Positions 53,725-63,578 are shown, counted from the stretch's first letter. The stretch is DNA of 64,000 nucleotides from Collinsella aerofaciens (GCF_020181355.1 NZ_CP084004.1:1240001-1304000), one strand, 5' to 3'. Notes: a model not told the origin generated them from the sequence alone. Numbers and translations: made by a program.

Positions 53725-54204
53725 TTACTTTTCTTGAATCTGCTTGCCGCAAAGATGCTCAATCGAAATCTCGTAGAGCTGGACGCCCTTGATGTCTTTG
53801 GCGATTTCCTCTTCGACTTCTTCGGCAGAAGGGTAGTACTTAAGGGCGAGCTGGCGGACTTTGTCCTCGATAAACGCGGGGGTGTCATTCGCCAGGCGAC
53901 AACGGCCAAAGACGACGGTGCTCATAACGTAGGGAGCCCAGTCACCGTCCTGGTACCACTCGTTGCCGTATACGGTAAAGCAGACCTTGTCATCGCGCTT
54001 GAGTGCGTCGACCTTGTGGCCGGCTTTGGCGCCATGGAAATAGATCTTGTCGTGCTCGGCGTCAAAGAAGTAGTTGACGGGAATGGCGTACGGGTAGCCA
54101 TCGTCGCCGTTGACGGCAAAGACGCCGCGCTTGCAGGTGGCGAGCAGTTCGCGCGCTTCCTCGTCGGTGATAGCGCGTTTCTTTCGACGTAAGGGCCTAA
54201 ACAT
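53725..54204 (-). CDS. NimA-like pyridoxamine 5'-phosphate oxidase family protein
   Basis: 159 residues from the ATG at 54204 (AAGGAAG upstream). Flavin split-barrel: ITDEEARELLATCKRGVFAVNGDDGYPYAIPVNYFFDAEHDKIYFHGAKAGHK is the NimA-type N-terminal pattern, followed by VCFTVYGNE and VVFGRCRLAND. NimA proteins reduce nitroimidazoles or bind FMN/heme. The family also contains many proteins of unrelated use, so resistance cannot be assumed. It lies between the two sensor systems. Confidence 0.8.
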   Translation of the reverse strand: MFRPLRRKKRAITDEEARELLATCKRGVFAVNGDDGYPYAIPVNYFFDAEHDKIYFHGAKAGHKVDALKRDDKVCFTVYGNEWYQDGDWAPYVMSTVVFGRCRLANDTPAFIEDKVRQLALKYYPSAEEVEEEIAKDIKGVQLYEISIEHLCGKQIQEK

Positions 54205-54246
54205 CGTTGGCTTCCTTTCTGGTCGTGCGTAGTGGTTGAGCACAAA

Positions 54247-57057
54247 CTATAGCGAAATGGATCCGTTTTTCTTGATGCGGGCGAGTATGTTTTTGAGCTT
54301 GTTAAAGTCGAGCGGTTTGGACAGATGGGCGTTCATGCCGGCGTCATGTGCCGCCTTGGCGTCCTCGGCAAAGGCGTTGGCGGTGAGCGCGATGATGGGG
54401 ATATCGGCTGCATCGACCTTCTCGCTCAGACGAATCACGCGGGTTGCCTCGTAGCCGTCCATGTCCGGCATCATGATGTCCATCAAAATGGCATCGAAGC
54501 TGCCGGCGGGATGCGACAGGTACAGATCGACGACTTCGTTGCCGTTGGCGGCGCGGGTGACCACGATGCCCTCGGATTCTAGCAGCGCCTGGGCAATCTC
54601 GGCATTCAATTCGTTGTCTTCGGCGAGCAGCACGTTCATGTCGGCGAGCGAGCAGTCGGGCACACTCTCAACCGTATTCGCCCGCGCCTGGGGATTCTCG
54701 TCGATATCGAGCGGAATCTCCACGTAGAACGAGGTGCCCACATGGAGCTCACTGGTGACTTCGATAGTGCCGTCCATCAGTTCAATAAGTGACTTGACGA
54801 TTGGCATGCCCATGCCGGTTCCTTGGAACTTGCTGCGCGCATCGTCACCTTCTTGGGCAAACGGCTCATAGATATGCTTTAAAAACTTGGGAGTCATGCC
54901 AATGCCGGTATCCGAAACGCTAAAGCAAAAGAGCGCGCGCCCGTTATCGAGTGGCTTGGTCTTTGAGCTAAAGGTGACGGAGCCGCCGTGCTTGTTGTAC
55001 TTAATGCTGTTGTCTAACAGGTTGATCATGATCTGTCGGATATGGGTGGGACTGCCGATCATGTATGGCCCCGTGGCGTACGGCAGACTATTGTCCTGCA
55101 TGGTGATGCCGTTACTGGACGCGCGGAGCTTGCACAGCACCAGCGTATCGTTACAGAGCTCTTTGAGGTTAAAAGGCGCATGCTCCAGTGTTAGCTTGCG
55201 GTCTTCGATTTTGCCCATCTCGAGGATGTCGTTAATCAGCGAGAGCAGGTGATTGGCGGCAACGCGCGCCTTGGCACGGCTCTCGCGGGCGACCTGGATA
55301 TCGCCTTCCTTCAATTCCTCGATCTCGATAAGGCCCAGGATACCGTTGAGCGGCGTACGGATGTCGTGGCTCATGCGCGTGAGGAATGCCGTCTTAGCGG
55401 CGTTGGCAGCATCGGCTTTTTTGCGCTCGGTTCGAGCGCGCGCGAGTGCCCAGATGAGCAGGACGATGCCGACCGACAACATACCGATGAGGGTAGCTGC
55501 AATGGCGGTGCGGTTGCGATAAAGGAATTGAAGCGTGTTGGATTCCTGGGCCGTGTACGACGTGGAGGAGTAATTGCTTGCGGAGAGCGATTCTCCGGCA
55601 TTGATGATGCCCTTGTTGATGATTCCCAGCAGCTCGGGCTTTCCGCGCGAAATCCAGCACGAGAGCTCGCAGGTGTCAGGGAGCTCGACCGTCTCGCAGT
55701 CTTCGAGATCATAACGATCGCCGAGGGTTTTTACGCGTGAACTGGGAGCGACGACGCAGCGCGCCGTTCCCCTCCTGAGGGCGTCGAACGCTTCATCGTC
55801 GGATCGGTATTCGGTCACGGTCGCTGTGGGGAACAGACTTTCAAGTACTTTTCGGTTGATAAACGATGATTTGGTACAGGCGATGTTCTGAAGGTCTTTG
55901 TTCAGGTTGCTTCCGCTGTGGATGGCGGTGAGGGATATGGTCCCCAACGATACCGACTGCACAACGCCTGATTGCTCGGCAAACCAGTAATCTCGGTATA
56001 CCGGCAGCGCGACGTCTACGCTTCCCTTTGACAGGGCCTTTGACATCATCTTGTAGCTATCAAAGGCGACGGTTTTGACCGTAATGCCAAATTTATCGTG
56101 CAGTGTCGTCGCAAGCGATGCGAGCGAGCCTTCCATTTTGCCGTCTTCGTCTTCGTTGCAGTAGGGGAGTTTGCCCGTAATGTAGCCGAGCGTGATGGTG
56201 TTGTCATTTGCTTTGAGCCAGGAACGTTCGGGGCCGTTGAGCGATGATGAACCGCTGTTTTGGGCCGAGTAGTTAGATTTGACTTCGTCGATATAGCGTG
56301 GGTTGACGCGGGCGATTGCCGACATGGCGGCATTGATGTCGTCCATCAGGTCGGGGCGGCTTTTGGGGACGGCAAAATAGTAGTCGCTCGAACCAATGTA
56401 GAACATGGGGGAGGCGCTGGGCGACGAGGTCGTGTCGTTCATGATGATGGCATCGACCTCGTTGTTTGTGAGCGCGTCAAAGAGGGCGCTGCCAGTGTCG
56501 ATTTCTTTATAGGTGCAGGTAATGCCTTCGTTGGCGAGCCACTGCTGGCCAACGAAGGTTTGCATGACGCCGGAGTTGCAACCGATAGTGAGACCCTGGA
56601 GCGCTTGGGGGTCACCCTTGGCCAGATCGTCGCGATCGGGCTTGGCGTAGATGTAGTAGCGCTCGGTGCCCTCGGGGTTCGAGGAAAAGAGCAGCTTTTG
56701 GGCGCGTTCCTCGGAGTAGGAGATGTTGGGCATGAGGTCGATCTCGCCCGCCTCGAGCATGTCCATAAGCTCGGTGAAGGTGCCGGAGACGTATTCGTAC
56801 CGCCAGCCGGGCGTGTAGTATGACAGGGTCTGGAGGTACTCGTAACCCCATCCCGAGAGACGCTCGCCGGGGGTGCCGTCTTGGAAGCCCTCGTTGCTGA
56901 CGAGCCAACCAACGCGGACCGTCTTGACTTGCTGACTAGAGTCATCGGCAAAAGCCTGGACAGGCGCGATAGAACTCAGCACGGCAAGCGCGGCAAGCAC
57001 AATGGTCAGGGCGCGATATATAACTGAACGAAGGACAGTGGCAGCTCTCACGTGCAA
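54247..57057 (-). CDS. BvgS-like hybrid sensor kinase with two solute-binding domains
   Basis: 936 residues. Signal or first membrane segment at 9-38 (ALTIVLAALAVLSSIAPVQAFA), then two tandem SBP_bac_3 domains (about 45-250, VRVGWLVSNEGFQDG; and 270-490, ITLGYITGKLPYCNEDEDGK), a membrane segment near 525-545, HisKA (TRMSHDIRTPLNGILGLIEI), HATPase (MINLLDNSIKYNKHGG, SDTGIGMTP, GTGMGMPIVKSL) and a C-terminal receiver (LLAEDNELNAEIAQALL, ILMDIMMPDMDGYEATR). The plan is that of BvgS without HPt. It is the fused form of the lipoprotein/kinase pair nearby. Stand-alone output regulator not seen. Confidence 0.92.
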   Translation of the reverse strand: MHVRAATVLRSVIYRALTIVLAALAVLSSIAPVQAFADDSSQQVKTVRVGWLVSNEGFQDGTPGERLSGWGYEYLQTLSYYTPGWRYEYVSGTFTELMDMLEAGEIDLMPNISYSEERAQKLLFSSNPEGTERYYIYAKPDRDDLAKGDPQALQGLTIGCNSGVMQTFVGQQWLANEGITCTYKEIDTGSALFDALTNNEVDAIIMNDTTSSPSASPMFYIGSSDYYFAVPKSRPDLMDDINAAMSAIARVNPRYIDEVKSNYSAQNSGSSSLNGPERSWLKANDNTITLGYITGKLPYCNEDEDGKMEGSLASLATTLHDKFGITVKTVAFDSYKMMSKALSKGSVDVALPVYRDYWFAEQSGVVQSVSLGTISLTAIHSGSNLNKDLQNIACTKSSFINRKVLESLFPTATVTEYRSDDEAFDALRRGTARCVVAPSSRVKTLGDRYDLEDCETVELPDTCELSCWISRGKPELLGIINKGIINAGESLSASNYSSTSYTAQESNTLQFLYRNRTAIAATLIGMLSVGIVLLIWALARARTERKKADAANAAKTAFLTRMSHDIRTPLNGILGLIEIEELKEGDIQVARESRAKARVAANHLLSLINDILEMGKIEDRKLTLEHAPFNLKELCNDTLVLCKLRASSNGITMQDNSLPYATGPYMIGSPTHIRQIMINLLDNSIKYNKHGGSVTFSSKTKPLDNGRALFCFSVSDTGIGMTPKFLKHIYEPFAQEGDDARSKFQGTGMGMPIVKSLIELMDGTIEVTSELHVGTSFYVEIPLDIDENPQARANTVESVPDCSLADMNVLLAEDNELNAEIAQALLESEGIVVTRAANGNEVVDLYLSHPAGSFDAILMDIMMPDMDGYEATRVIRLSEKVDAADIPIIALTANAFAEDAKAAHDAGMNAHLSKPLDFNKLKNILARIKKNGSISL

Positions 57058-57138
57058 TCCTAACGAATCGAGACATTACCGCATAAGGATACCAGCTCAG
57101 CCTGCCCAGTCGGCAGCTGCACCGCTAAACGCTCCCGC

Positions 57139-57196
57139 CCGGCAGTTGGGGACAGTCCCTTTCTGCTGGCACAAAAGGAACGTCCCTAACTGCCGG
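57139..57196. repeat. Long hairpin between divergent kinase and channel genes
   Basis: Arms 57139-57162 and 57173-57196 (CCGGCAGTTGGGGACAGTCC and inverted partner) pair at 20 of 24 positions. Lying between divergent genes it is no ordinary terminator; it has the GGGACAGTCCC core of the family. Confidence 0.75.
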
Positions 57197-57249
57197 TTGT
57201 GGGACAATACCGAGCGAACGAGATTGGGTGTCTGGGAAAAGGGGTCGCG

Positions 57250-57675
57250 ATGAACAGGTTGAGGACGCTTGCCGATGTGCTGCGACAGGCTGGCTTTGCA
57301 CGCATCACGGGCCTGTTTCTTATCTTTTACCTGCTGTGCTCGACGGCTGTCTGGCTGTCCGAGCCTACGACCCTCACCTTTGGTGATGGCCTGTGGTTTA
57401 GCTTTGAGACGGTCTCGACGATCGGCTTTGGCGATATCCCGGCAGAAACGCCGGTTGCCCGCGGCATTACCGTCATCCTAAGCGTCATCAGTATCTTCTA
57501 TATCGCCATGCTTACGGGCGTGGCGGTGAACTACTGCAATACGCTCATCAAGCTGCGCCAAAAGGACACCATGGCGCGCTTTATGGACGATCTTGAGCAT
57601 TTGGAGGAACTCGATCGTGACGAGCTCGCCGACCTGTCGCGCCGCGTGCGCGAATATCGCCGACGCCAACGCTAG
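57250..57675 (+). CDS. Two-segment potassium channel
   Basis: 141 residues from the ATG at 57250 (AAGGGG upstream). Two membrane segments (FARITGLFLIFYLLCSTAVWLSE and GITVILSVISIFYIAMLTGVAV) flank a pore helix and filter TIGFGD in FSFETVSTIGFGDIPA. The C terminus is a short charged helix with no RCK domain. It is KcsA-like in layout, a tetramer in the inner membrane. It lies 36 bp before the LOG gene on the same strand. Confidence 0.88.
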   Translation: MNRLRTLADVLRQAGFARITGLFLIFYLLCSTAVWLSEPTTLTFGDGLWFSFETVSTIGFGDIPAETPVARGITVILSVISIFYIAMLTGVAVNYCNTLIKLRQKDTMARFMDDLEHLEELDRDELADLSRRVREYRRRQR

Positions 57676-57711
57676 AACGGACGTCGCGCGTCACGACGAG
57701 GGGGACTGAAT

Positions 57712-58245
57712 ATGAATATCACCGTGTATCTGGGTGCCAGCGTCGGTAATGACCCGGCGTTTCTGCCCGCGGTGCAGGAGCTGGGCAACTGGATTGGCGC
57801 CAACGGACACGCGCTGGTATACGGCGGGTCCAAGTCGGGACTGATGGGCGCGCTCGCCGATAGCGTACTCGAGGCAGGTGGACATGTGACGGGTGTTGAG
57901 CCGAGCTTTTTTATCGAGGCCGAGTTTCAACATGACGGAATCGACGACCTCATCGTGACGAGCGATATGGCCGAGCGTAAAGCCAAGATGATCGAGCTTG
58001 GTGATGCCTTCATTGCCTTTCCCGGCGGGACGGGCACGCTCGAGGAGATTGCCGAGGTTATGTCCGCGGTGTCGTTGGGGCACCTGAGTGCTCCGTGCAT
58101 CCTGTATAACCTGGACGGTTACTACAACGACCTCAAGGCGCTGCTCGGGCACATGATTGATAAAGGGCTTTCGAGCCCGAGGCGCCAGCACGGCATCTAC
58201 TTTGCCGACGATTTGCGCGAGATCGCCTCGATTATCAACGGATAA
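57712..58245 (+). CDS. LOG-family (TIGR00730-type) protein
   Basis: 177 residues. Rossmann-type fold with VYLGASVGNDPAF, LVYGGSKSGLMGALADSV and the signature FPGGTGTLEEIAEV. LOG proteins release cytokinin-type bases from nucleoside monophosphates; the bacterial members also act as nucleotide hydrolases. It is a usual short version. It follows the channel gene by 36 bp. Confidence 0.9.
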   Translation: MNITVYLGASVGNDPAFLPAVQELGNWIGANGHALVYGGSKSGLMGALADSVLEAGGHVTGVEPSFFIEAEFQHDGIDDLIVTSDMAERKAKMIELGDAFIAFPGGTGTLEEIAEVMSAVSLGHLSAPCILYNLDGYYNDLKALLGHMIDKGLSSPRRQHGIYFADDLREIASIING

Positions 58246-58370
58246 GGCTTGAGCCTGCCCCACTATGACTCCCAATGGTGCCGTTTGCAGCGCAGATGGT
58301 TGGCTCGTTCGGGCGACGCTCGCTCTACAATAAAACGCATCTATGTCGACTTTGACCGCGGGAGGACCCG

Positions 58371-59675
58371 ATGGATAACCTTGCCAAACCCACAAACCGC
58401 GTGCTGTTTTTAGTTAGCGTTGCCGTGACCGGCGCACTCGCGGGCGCCGCAGTCTGGCTGTTCTTCTTTGCGATGGAGCACGGCATCGACTATCTATGGA
58501 CTGAGATCCCGCACGCACTGGGCGTCGCTTCGCCCGAGCTCGCCAGCGGCCCGTTTGGCTTTCTGCCGTACCCGTTTTTTGTCTGCCTGCTGGGCGGCCT
58601 GTTAATCGGTCTGTACGAAAAGCTTACGGGCGCCAAGACCGATAACCTCAATCAGGTGATGGCTAAGGTCAAGCAAGATGGGCGCTACCCGTACGACAAC
58701 CTGGGCAAGCTTTCGCTCGCGGCATTGCTGCCGCTGCTGTTTGGCGGAAGTATTGGACCGGAGGCGGGCCTGACCGGCGTTATCGCGGGTCTGTGCAGCT
58801 GGGTTGGCGACCGCATGCGCCGCTTTGGCGCCGAGTTTAGGGAGCTCACACTGCTGGGTACCCAGGCTGCCCTGACGGCGCTCTTTACCGCGCCCGTCTT
58901 TGGCTTTGTGGCGCCGCTCGCCGGTAGCGCTGACGGCCAGGGCGAAGACGCCCACAATGAGTCCGCGTCCGACGAGATCACCATCAAGCTGCCCAAGGCG
59001 CAAAAGACGGTGGTCTATGGCATTGCGATTGCCAGCGGTCTGGGTGCCTACCTGCTGCTTGGCCAGCTTGTGGGCGGCGGCATGGGCATGCCCAGGTTCG
59101 AGTCCGCCGAGGTGGGCAACCTGGAACTTGCCTGGCTTATCCCCCTGTCGCTCGTCGGTACGGTCTGCGGCTGGCTGTACTTTGTTTCGGAGCACGCGAG
59201 CGAGGCCCTGGCGCACGCGATGGGGGAGCGCCCCATCGCCAAGGCAATGCTGGCCGGTCTGGTACTTGCCGCCTGCGGTACGGCTCTGCCCTTCACCATG
59301 TTTGCCGGCGAGACGCAGGCCGACGTGCTCATGGAAACCTATCTGACCATCCCCGCCGGCGTGCTCATCGCGACCGGTCTGGTTAAGGCCATGCTGACCC
59401 CCGCCCTCATCAATATGGGCTGGCGCGGCGGCCATTTCTTTCCCGTCATCTTCTCGGGCGTAAGCCTGGGCTACGGCCTTGCCATCCTCACCGGCGCCGA
59501 TCCGGTATTTTGCGTCGCCGTCTGCACGGCATCGACGATGGGTGCGGTCATGCGTCAGCCGGTCATGGTCGTGGGCCTGCTGCTCATGTGCTTCCCACTC
59601 AAGGGTATCGTCTGCATGATCATCGCCGCCGTTATCGCCGCTGGCATTCCGCTGCCCAAGCCGCTGCGCAAGTAG
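58371..59675 (+). CDS. ClC-family chloride channel/transporter
   Basis: 434 residues with about ten hydrophobic segments. The selectivity motifs are GGSIGPEAGLTGVIAG (GxxGPE type) and GWRGGHFFPVIF; the first GSGIP motif is poorly kept. No C-terminal CBS domain. A TACAAT -10 sequence is about 40 bp before the start. It is a Cl-/H+ exchanger or channel, or a fluoride-type relative; the sequence does not decide. It is convergent with the ABC-2 operon. Confidence 0.85.
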   Translation: MDNLAKPTNRVLFLVSVAVTGALAGAAVWLFFFAMEHGIDYLWTEIPHALGVASPELASGPFGFLPYPFFVCLLGGLLIGLYEKLTGAKTDNLNQVMAKVKQDGRYPYDNLGKLSLAALLPLLFGGSIGPEAGLTGVIAGLCSWVGDRMRRFGAEFRELTLLGTQAALTALFTAPVFGFVAPLAGSADGQGEDAHNESASDEITIKLPKAQKTVVYGIAIASGLGAYLLLGQLVGGGMGMPRFESAEVGNLELAWLIPLSLVGTVCGWLYFVSEHASEALAHAMGERPIAKAMLAGLVLAACGTALPFTMFAGETQADVLMETYLTIPAGVLIATGLVKAMLTPALINMGWRGGHFFPVIFSGVSLGYGLAILTGADPVFCVAVCTASTMGAVMRQPVMVVGLLLMCFPLKGIVCMIIAAVIAAGIPLPKPLRK

Positions 59676-59763
59676 TACGGTGGCGCACGCCGGGGACATG
59701 CCGTTTGCCACGGATTGGCGGGGAGGGGGCGATCACGCCCTTCGTAGATCGAGACTCGCGTGC

Positions 59764-60462
59764 TTACAAATCGCGTGCTCGGTAAACCTTGGTGCTGACG
59801 GTGCAGCTGATTGCACATAGTGCGAGCGCCAGTACTGCAATTCCTGCACACAGACAGCCAAGGACGGTGGGATCGGGATTTGCCCCGGCATTCGACATAA
59901 GCCAGTTGCTGATGGGGTTGGAGGAGCTCAACGTGGCAATGGCAAGGCACCAGAGCAGGGCAAACAGGCCAACGGATAGGCGCAGCGCCTCCATGTGTCC
60001 AAATCGAAAGAACAGCGGCTGTGCCAAAAACACCATCATGAGGGAGATGAGCATCGATGCTGCCGAGGCTATTGCGATCTCAAAGACGGTTTGTCCTGTC
60101 GAGGTCACGCCCGCACTGTTGAAGAGCGGAAGGACGATGATGTTCAAAAGCACGGCGGCGCAGGCCATGATGGCCGAGAAGACAACGATGCACAGGTAGC
60201 GGGCACAAATAATGTCTTTGCGCGAGAAGGGCAACGTCGCCCGATAACGCTCCCAGCCATTTTGATTGTCGAAGCCGGCCAGCGAGCTCATGGCCATGAT
60301 GGGCGACATGGCACTGACCGCGCAGGCGCCGGCACTCATGCCGGAGTCACCGTCCGATGCGTTGGCGAGGGTCAGTACGACGAATATGAACAGGCCGACG
60401 CCCGCGATGCTCGGGACAAGCGTGCGGACGATGGCGAGCTCAGACATAAAGGCACGTTTCAT
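59764..60462 (-). CDS. ABC-2 type permease
   Basis: 232 residues with six hydrophobic segments (LVPSIAGVGLFIFVVLTL, SAMSPIMAMSSLAGF, YLCIVVFSAIMACAAVLL and others) and WERYRATLPFSRKDIICARYL, typical of the ABC2_membrane_5 group. Its start overlaps the ATPase stop (ATGA). It is the membrane half of a two-gene exporter controlled by the GntR gene; substrate unknown. Confidence 0.85.
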   Translation of the reverse strand: MKRAFMSELAIVRTLVPSIAGVGLFIFVVLTLANASDGDSGMSAGACAVSAMSPIMAMSSLAGFDNQNGWERYRATLPFSRKDIICARYLCIVVFSAIMACAAVLLNIIVLPLFNSAGVTSTGQTVFEIAIASAASMLISLMMVFLAQPLFFRFGHMEALRLSVGLFALLWCLAIATLSSSNPISNWLMSNAGANPDPTVLGCLCAGIAVLALALCAISCTVSTKVYRARDL

Positions 60463-61340
60463 TTTGAAGCCCCTTTCAGCATGAGGCGAAGATAGTCATC
60501 AATGGTTGCCCGGTCGCAGGGAATTTCGGGGAAGGCCTCGAGCGCCTCGCGACGGTTGGGCACGAGCACGTCAACGCTATAGGCGTGGTGGGCGGCACGG
60601 GCGTCTTCGACGCAAGCCATAAGCTCGACGGCTTGTGCCTGTGTGCAGTGGGCGATGCCGGCTCGGTCGGTAATGTCCTCGCGCGGCAGGTAAAACACAA
60701 TCGAGCCGTTATCGATGCAGATGACGCGGTCGGCAGCGCGCTCAAGGTCGGAAGTAATATGGCTCGAGAGCAGCACGCTGCGCTGGCCGTCGGAAACAAA
60801 GGCGAGCAGCTCGTCGAGCAGCTCCTCGCGCGCCATGGGGTCGAGGCCCGCGGTGGCTTCGTCCAAAATGAGCAGCTTGGCATTGTGGCTGAGTGCGCAG
60901 GCAAGCTGCAGCCTCATGCCCATGCCGCGGGAGAGGTCCTTGACCTTTGTCTTGGGATCGAGGCCAAATCGGTCGATGAATCCGGCGAACGTTTTGCGGT
61001 CCCACGTGGGGTACGCCGGGCCTACGAGTGCCTCGATCTGGCCCACCTTGAGCGTTGAAGGGAAGGGGCACGTGTCCAGCACGAGGCCGACACGGGCACG
61101 TAGACAACGCTGTGTCTCATCGGGCGCGTCGGCGCCACAGCGCTGCCCAAACAGGCGCACCTCGCCGGCATCGAGCTTTATAAGCCCGAGAGCAGCTCGA
61201 ATCGTCGTTGTTTTGCCAGCACCGTTGGCACCAACAAAGCCGACGATCTGGCCAGGCTCCACGGCAAGCGTGACGTCGCGCAGTGAAAAGCGGTCGCTTA
61301 CAGTGCGTGAGATGCCTTTGAGTTCAAGCAAGTTTTGCAT
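60459..61340 (-). CDS. ABC transporter ATP-binding protein
   Basis: 293 residues. Walker A VGANGAGKTTT, LSRGMGMRLQLACAL signature (LSxG type altered to LSRGM), Walker B LLILDEATAGLD and H-loop LLSSHITSDLE. The altered signature is typical of the YtrB/BcrA-type exporters. It sits 23 bp behind the GntR gene and overlaps the permease. Probably an exporter of antimicrobial or envelope-active compounds, from family habit. Confidence 0.9.
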   Translation of the reverse strand: MQNLLELKGISRTVSDRFSLRDVTLAVEPGQIVGFVGANGAGKTTTIRAALGLIKLDAGEVRLFGQRCGADAPDETQRCLRARVGLVLDTCPFPSTLKVGQIEALVGPAYPTWDRKTFAGFIDRFGLDPKTKVKDLSRGMGMRLQLACALSHNAKLLILDEATAGLDPMAREELLDELLAFVSDGQRSVLLSSHITSDLERAADRVICIDNGSIVFYLPREDITDRAGIAHCTQAQAVELMACVEDARAAHHAYSVDVLVPNRREALEAFPEIPCDRATIDDYLRLMLKGASK

Positions 61341-61363
61341 GGTATAGCCTTTCTTGCAGATGG

Positions 61364-61744
61364 CTACTGCATGGTTTCGGGGGCTACCAGGTCGAGCATC
61401 TCGTGCAGTTTGTCGCGCGTGACGCCCAGGGCTTCGGCTTGTTCTGCCGCCTGCGTAAGCAGCTCTTCGATATGGCAGAGCTGGTTTTCACGCAAGAGTT
61501 CTTGGTTGCCGTCGGCAACAAAGCAGCCCTTGCCCTGCACGGTACAGATAAACCCGAGCTGCTCCAGATCGGCGTAGGCGCGCTTGGTGGTGATGACGCT
61601 CACGCCCAGGTCGCTCGCGAGTGCGCGGATGCTGGGGAGTTTGGCTCCCGCGGCGAGCGTGCCCGAAAGGATCTGAGCTTTGACCTGCGAGGATATCTGC
61701 TCGTAGATGGGCTTGTCGCTCGAATTGGATAGGATAATGTCCAC
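61364..61744 (-). CDS. GntR-family regulator, YtrA type
   Basis: 126 residues. N-terminal winged helix SSDKPIYEQISSQVKAQILSGTLAAGAKLPSIRALASDLGVSVITTKRAYADLEQLGFICTVQGKGCFV and a short 50-residue C terminus without a FadR or UTRA ligand domain, the YtrA pattern. It is the first gene of the operon with the ABC pair and is probably autoregulatory through the GTGTATATA sites just upstream. Confidence 0.93.
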   Translation of the reverse strand: MDIILSNSSDKPIYEQISSQVKAQILSGTLAAGAKLPSIRALASDLGVSVITTKRAYADLEQLGFICTVQGKGCFVADGNQELLRENQLCHIEELLTQAAEQAEALGVTRDKLHEMLDLVAPETMQ

Positions 61745-61771
61745 AGCGGCTCCTTAGCTGTTGGGCTACAC

Positions 61772-61805
61772 GTGTATATAACCGGTAAGCACAGTATATA
61801 TACAC
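61772..61805 (-). promoter_or_regulatory. YtrA-type operator
   Basis: GTGTATATA (61772-61780) with inverted TATATACAC (61797-61805), 28 bp before the GntR start. Confidence 0.65.
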
Positions 61806-61959
61806 TATGCACAGTTACGCAAGAGGCAAATGCTGATTGGGCCGGCTACCCAGGCCCCAACTGATGAATTTGTCCTGATAGGCGCTCTAGAGCGGGATTT
61901 CGCGGCTACAATAGTGCGGTTACAACGACGTAATGCACTCAATGCAAGAAAGGATCCGC

Positions 61960-63573
61960 ATGGCAAGCCTGTCGGATGAAATCTCGTCGCGCCGCACATT
62001 CGCGATCATCAGCCACCCGGACGCCGGTAAGACCACACTTACCGAGAAGCTGCTGCTCTATACCGGCAGCATCCAGACTGCCGGCTCGGTCAAGGGCAAG
62101 AGCTCGGCCAAGCATGCCGTCTCGGACTGGATGGACATCGAGAAGGAGCGCGGTATCTCCGTTACCTCCTCGGTGCTGCAGTTCACCTACAACGGCGCCT
62201 GCGTCAACATCCTCGATACCCCCGGCCACCAGGACTTCTCGGAGGATACCTACCGTACCCTTATGGCCGCCGACGCTGCTGTTATGGTCATCGACGGCGC
62301 CAAGGGCGTCGAGGCCCAGACCAAAAAGCTCTTTAAGGTCTGTACGCTGCGCCACATTCCCATCTTCACCTTTGTGAACAAGCTCGACCACGAGGCTCGC
62401 GATCCGTTTGAGCTCATGGAAGAGATCGAGAACGTCCTGGGTATCAATACGTATCCCATGAACTGGCCGATCGGCAGCGGCCGCAATTTCCGTGGCGTGT
62501 TCGACCGTCAGACTCGTCGCGTCATTGCCTTTGAGGGCGACGGCCACGCCAACGCCACCAAGAAGGTCGCCGAGGTCGAGGCCGAGCTGGGCGACCCTGC
62601 CATGGATGAGCTCATCGGCGAGGAGAACCATAAGAACCTGATGGACGACATCGAGCTGCTCGATGGCGCCGGCGACGAGCTCGACTTGGATGCCGTGGCC
62701 TGCGGCAAGCTGAGCCCGGCGTTCTTTGGCTCGGCGCTCACCAACTTTGGCGTGGAGCCCTTCCTCAAGGAGTTCCTGCGCCTGGCCCCGACGCCGCGTG
62801 CCTATACCGATACGCTCACCAGCGAGCCGGTCGATCCCTGCCGCGACGACTTTAGCGGCTTTGTGTTTAAGATCCAGGCCAACATGGACAAGAACCACCG
62901 TGACCGCATCGCCTTTGTGCGCATTTGCTCGGGCAAGTTCGAGCGCGGCATGGATGCCTTCCACGTGCAGGGCAACCGCAAACTCAAGCTTGCCACGGGC
63001 ACGTCGATGATGGCCGACGATCGCGCCATCGTGGACGAGGCGTACGCAGGCGATATCGTGGGCCTGTTCGATCCGGGTATCTTTAGCATCGGCGACACTG
63101 TGTGCTCTGGCAAGCGCCACGTGCAGTATCCGCAGATCCCGACGTTTGCCCCCGAGATGTTCGCTCGCATTACGCAGGTCGACACGCTCAAGCGCAAGCA
63201 GTTCGTCAAGGGCATGGAGGAGCTTGCCCAGGAGGGTGCCATCCAGATCTTCCGCGAACTGGGTGCCGGCATGGAGAGCGTCATTGTGGGCGTGGTCGGC
63301 GTGCTGCAGTTTGAGGTGCTCGAGCGCCGCCTCAAGGCCGAGTACCGTGTTGAGGTTCGTCGCCAGCCGCTGCCCTATACGGACATCCGCTGGATCCAGA
63401 ACGACCCCGACACCATCGATATCCCGGGCCTTTCGCTCACGCGCGACACGCTGCGTGTCGAGGACATGCGCGGCGGTAAGCTGCTGCTGTTCACGAGTCC
63501 GTGGAACGTGGATTGGGCAACCGACCACAATCCCGACCTTATCCTGTCGGAGTTTGGCAACGTAGCCTTTTAA
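61960..63573 (+). CDS. prfC: Peptide chain release factor 3
   Basis: 537 residues from the ATG at 61960 (AAAGGA seven bases upstream; ATGs at 61933 and 61942 lack sites). GTPase domain HPDAGKTTLTEKLLLYTGSIQ, DWMDIEKERGISV, LDTPGHQDFSEDTYR and NKLDHEARDP, then EF-Tu-like domain 2 and the RF3 C terminus with WIQNDPDTIDIPG. It recycles RF1/RF2 from ribosomes after termination. A TACAAT -10 sequence is at 61907. An extended palindrome CGCTCTAGAGCG precedes it. Confidence 0.95.
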   Translation: MASLSDEISSRRTFAIISHPDAGKTTLTEKLLLYTGSIQTAGSVKGKSSAKHAVSDWMDIEKERGISVTSSVLQFTYNGACVNILDTPGHQDFSEDTYRTLMAADAAVMVIDGAKGVEAQTKKLFKVCTLRHIPIFTFVNKLDHEARDPFELMEEIENVLGINTYPMNWPIGSGRNFRGVFDRQTRRVIAFEGDGHANATKKVAEVEAELGDPAMDELIGEENHKNLMDDIELLDGAGDELDLDAVACGKLSPAFFGSALTNFGVEPFLKEFLRLAPTPRAYTDTLTSEPVDPCRDDFSGFVFKIQANMDKNHRDRIAFVRICSGKFERGMDAFHVQGNRKLKLATGTSMMADDRAIVDEAYAGDIVGLFDPGIFSIGDTVCSGKRHVQYPQIPTFAPEMFARITQVDTLKRKQFVKGMEELAQEGAIQIFRELGAGMESVIVGVVGVLQFEVLERRLKAEYRVEVRRQPLPYTDIRWIQNDPDTIDIPGLSLTRDTLRVEDMRGGKLLLFTSPWNVDWATDHNPDLILSEFGNVAF

Positions 63574-63578
63574 CGCAT

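Noticed and set aside
61939-63528. Minus-strand frame opposite prfC
   Set aside because: Antisense shadow of a clear RF3 gene.
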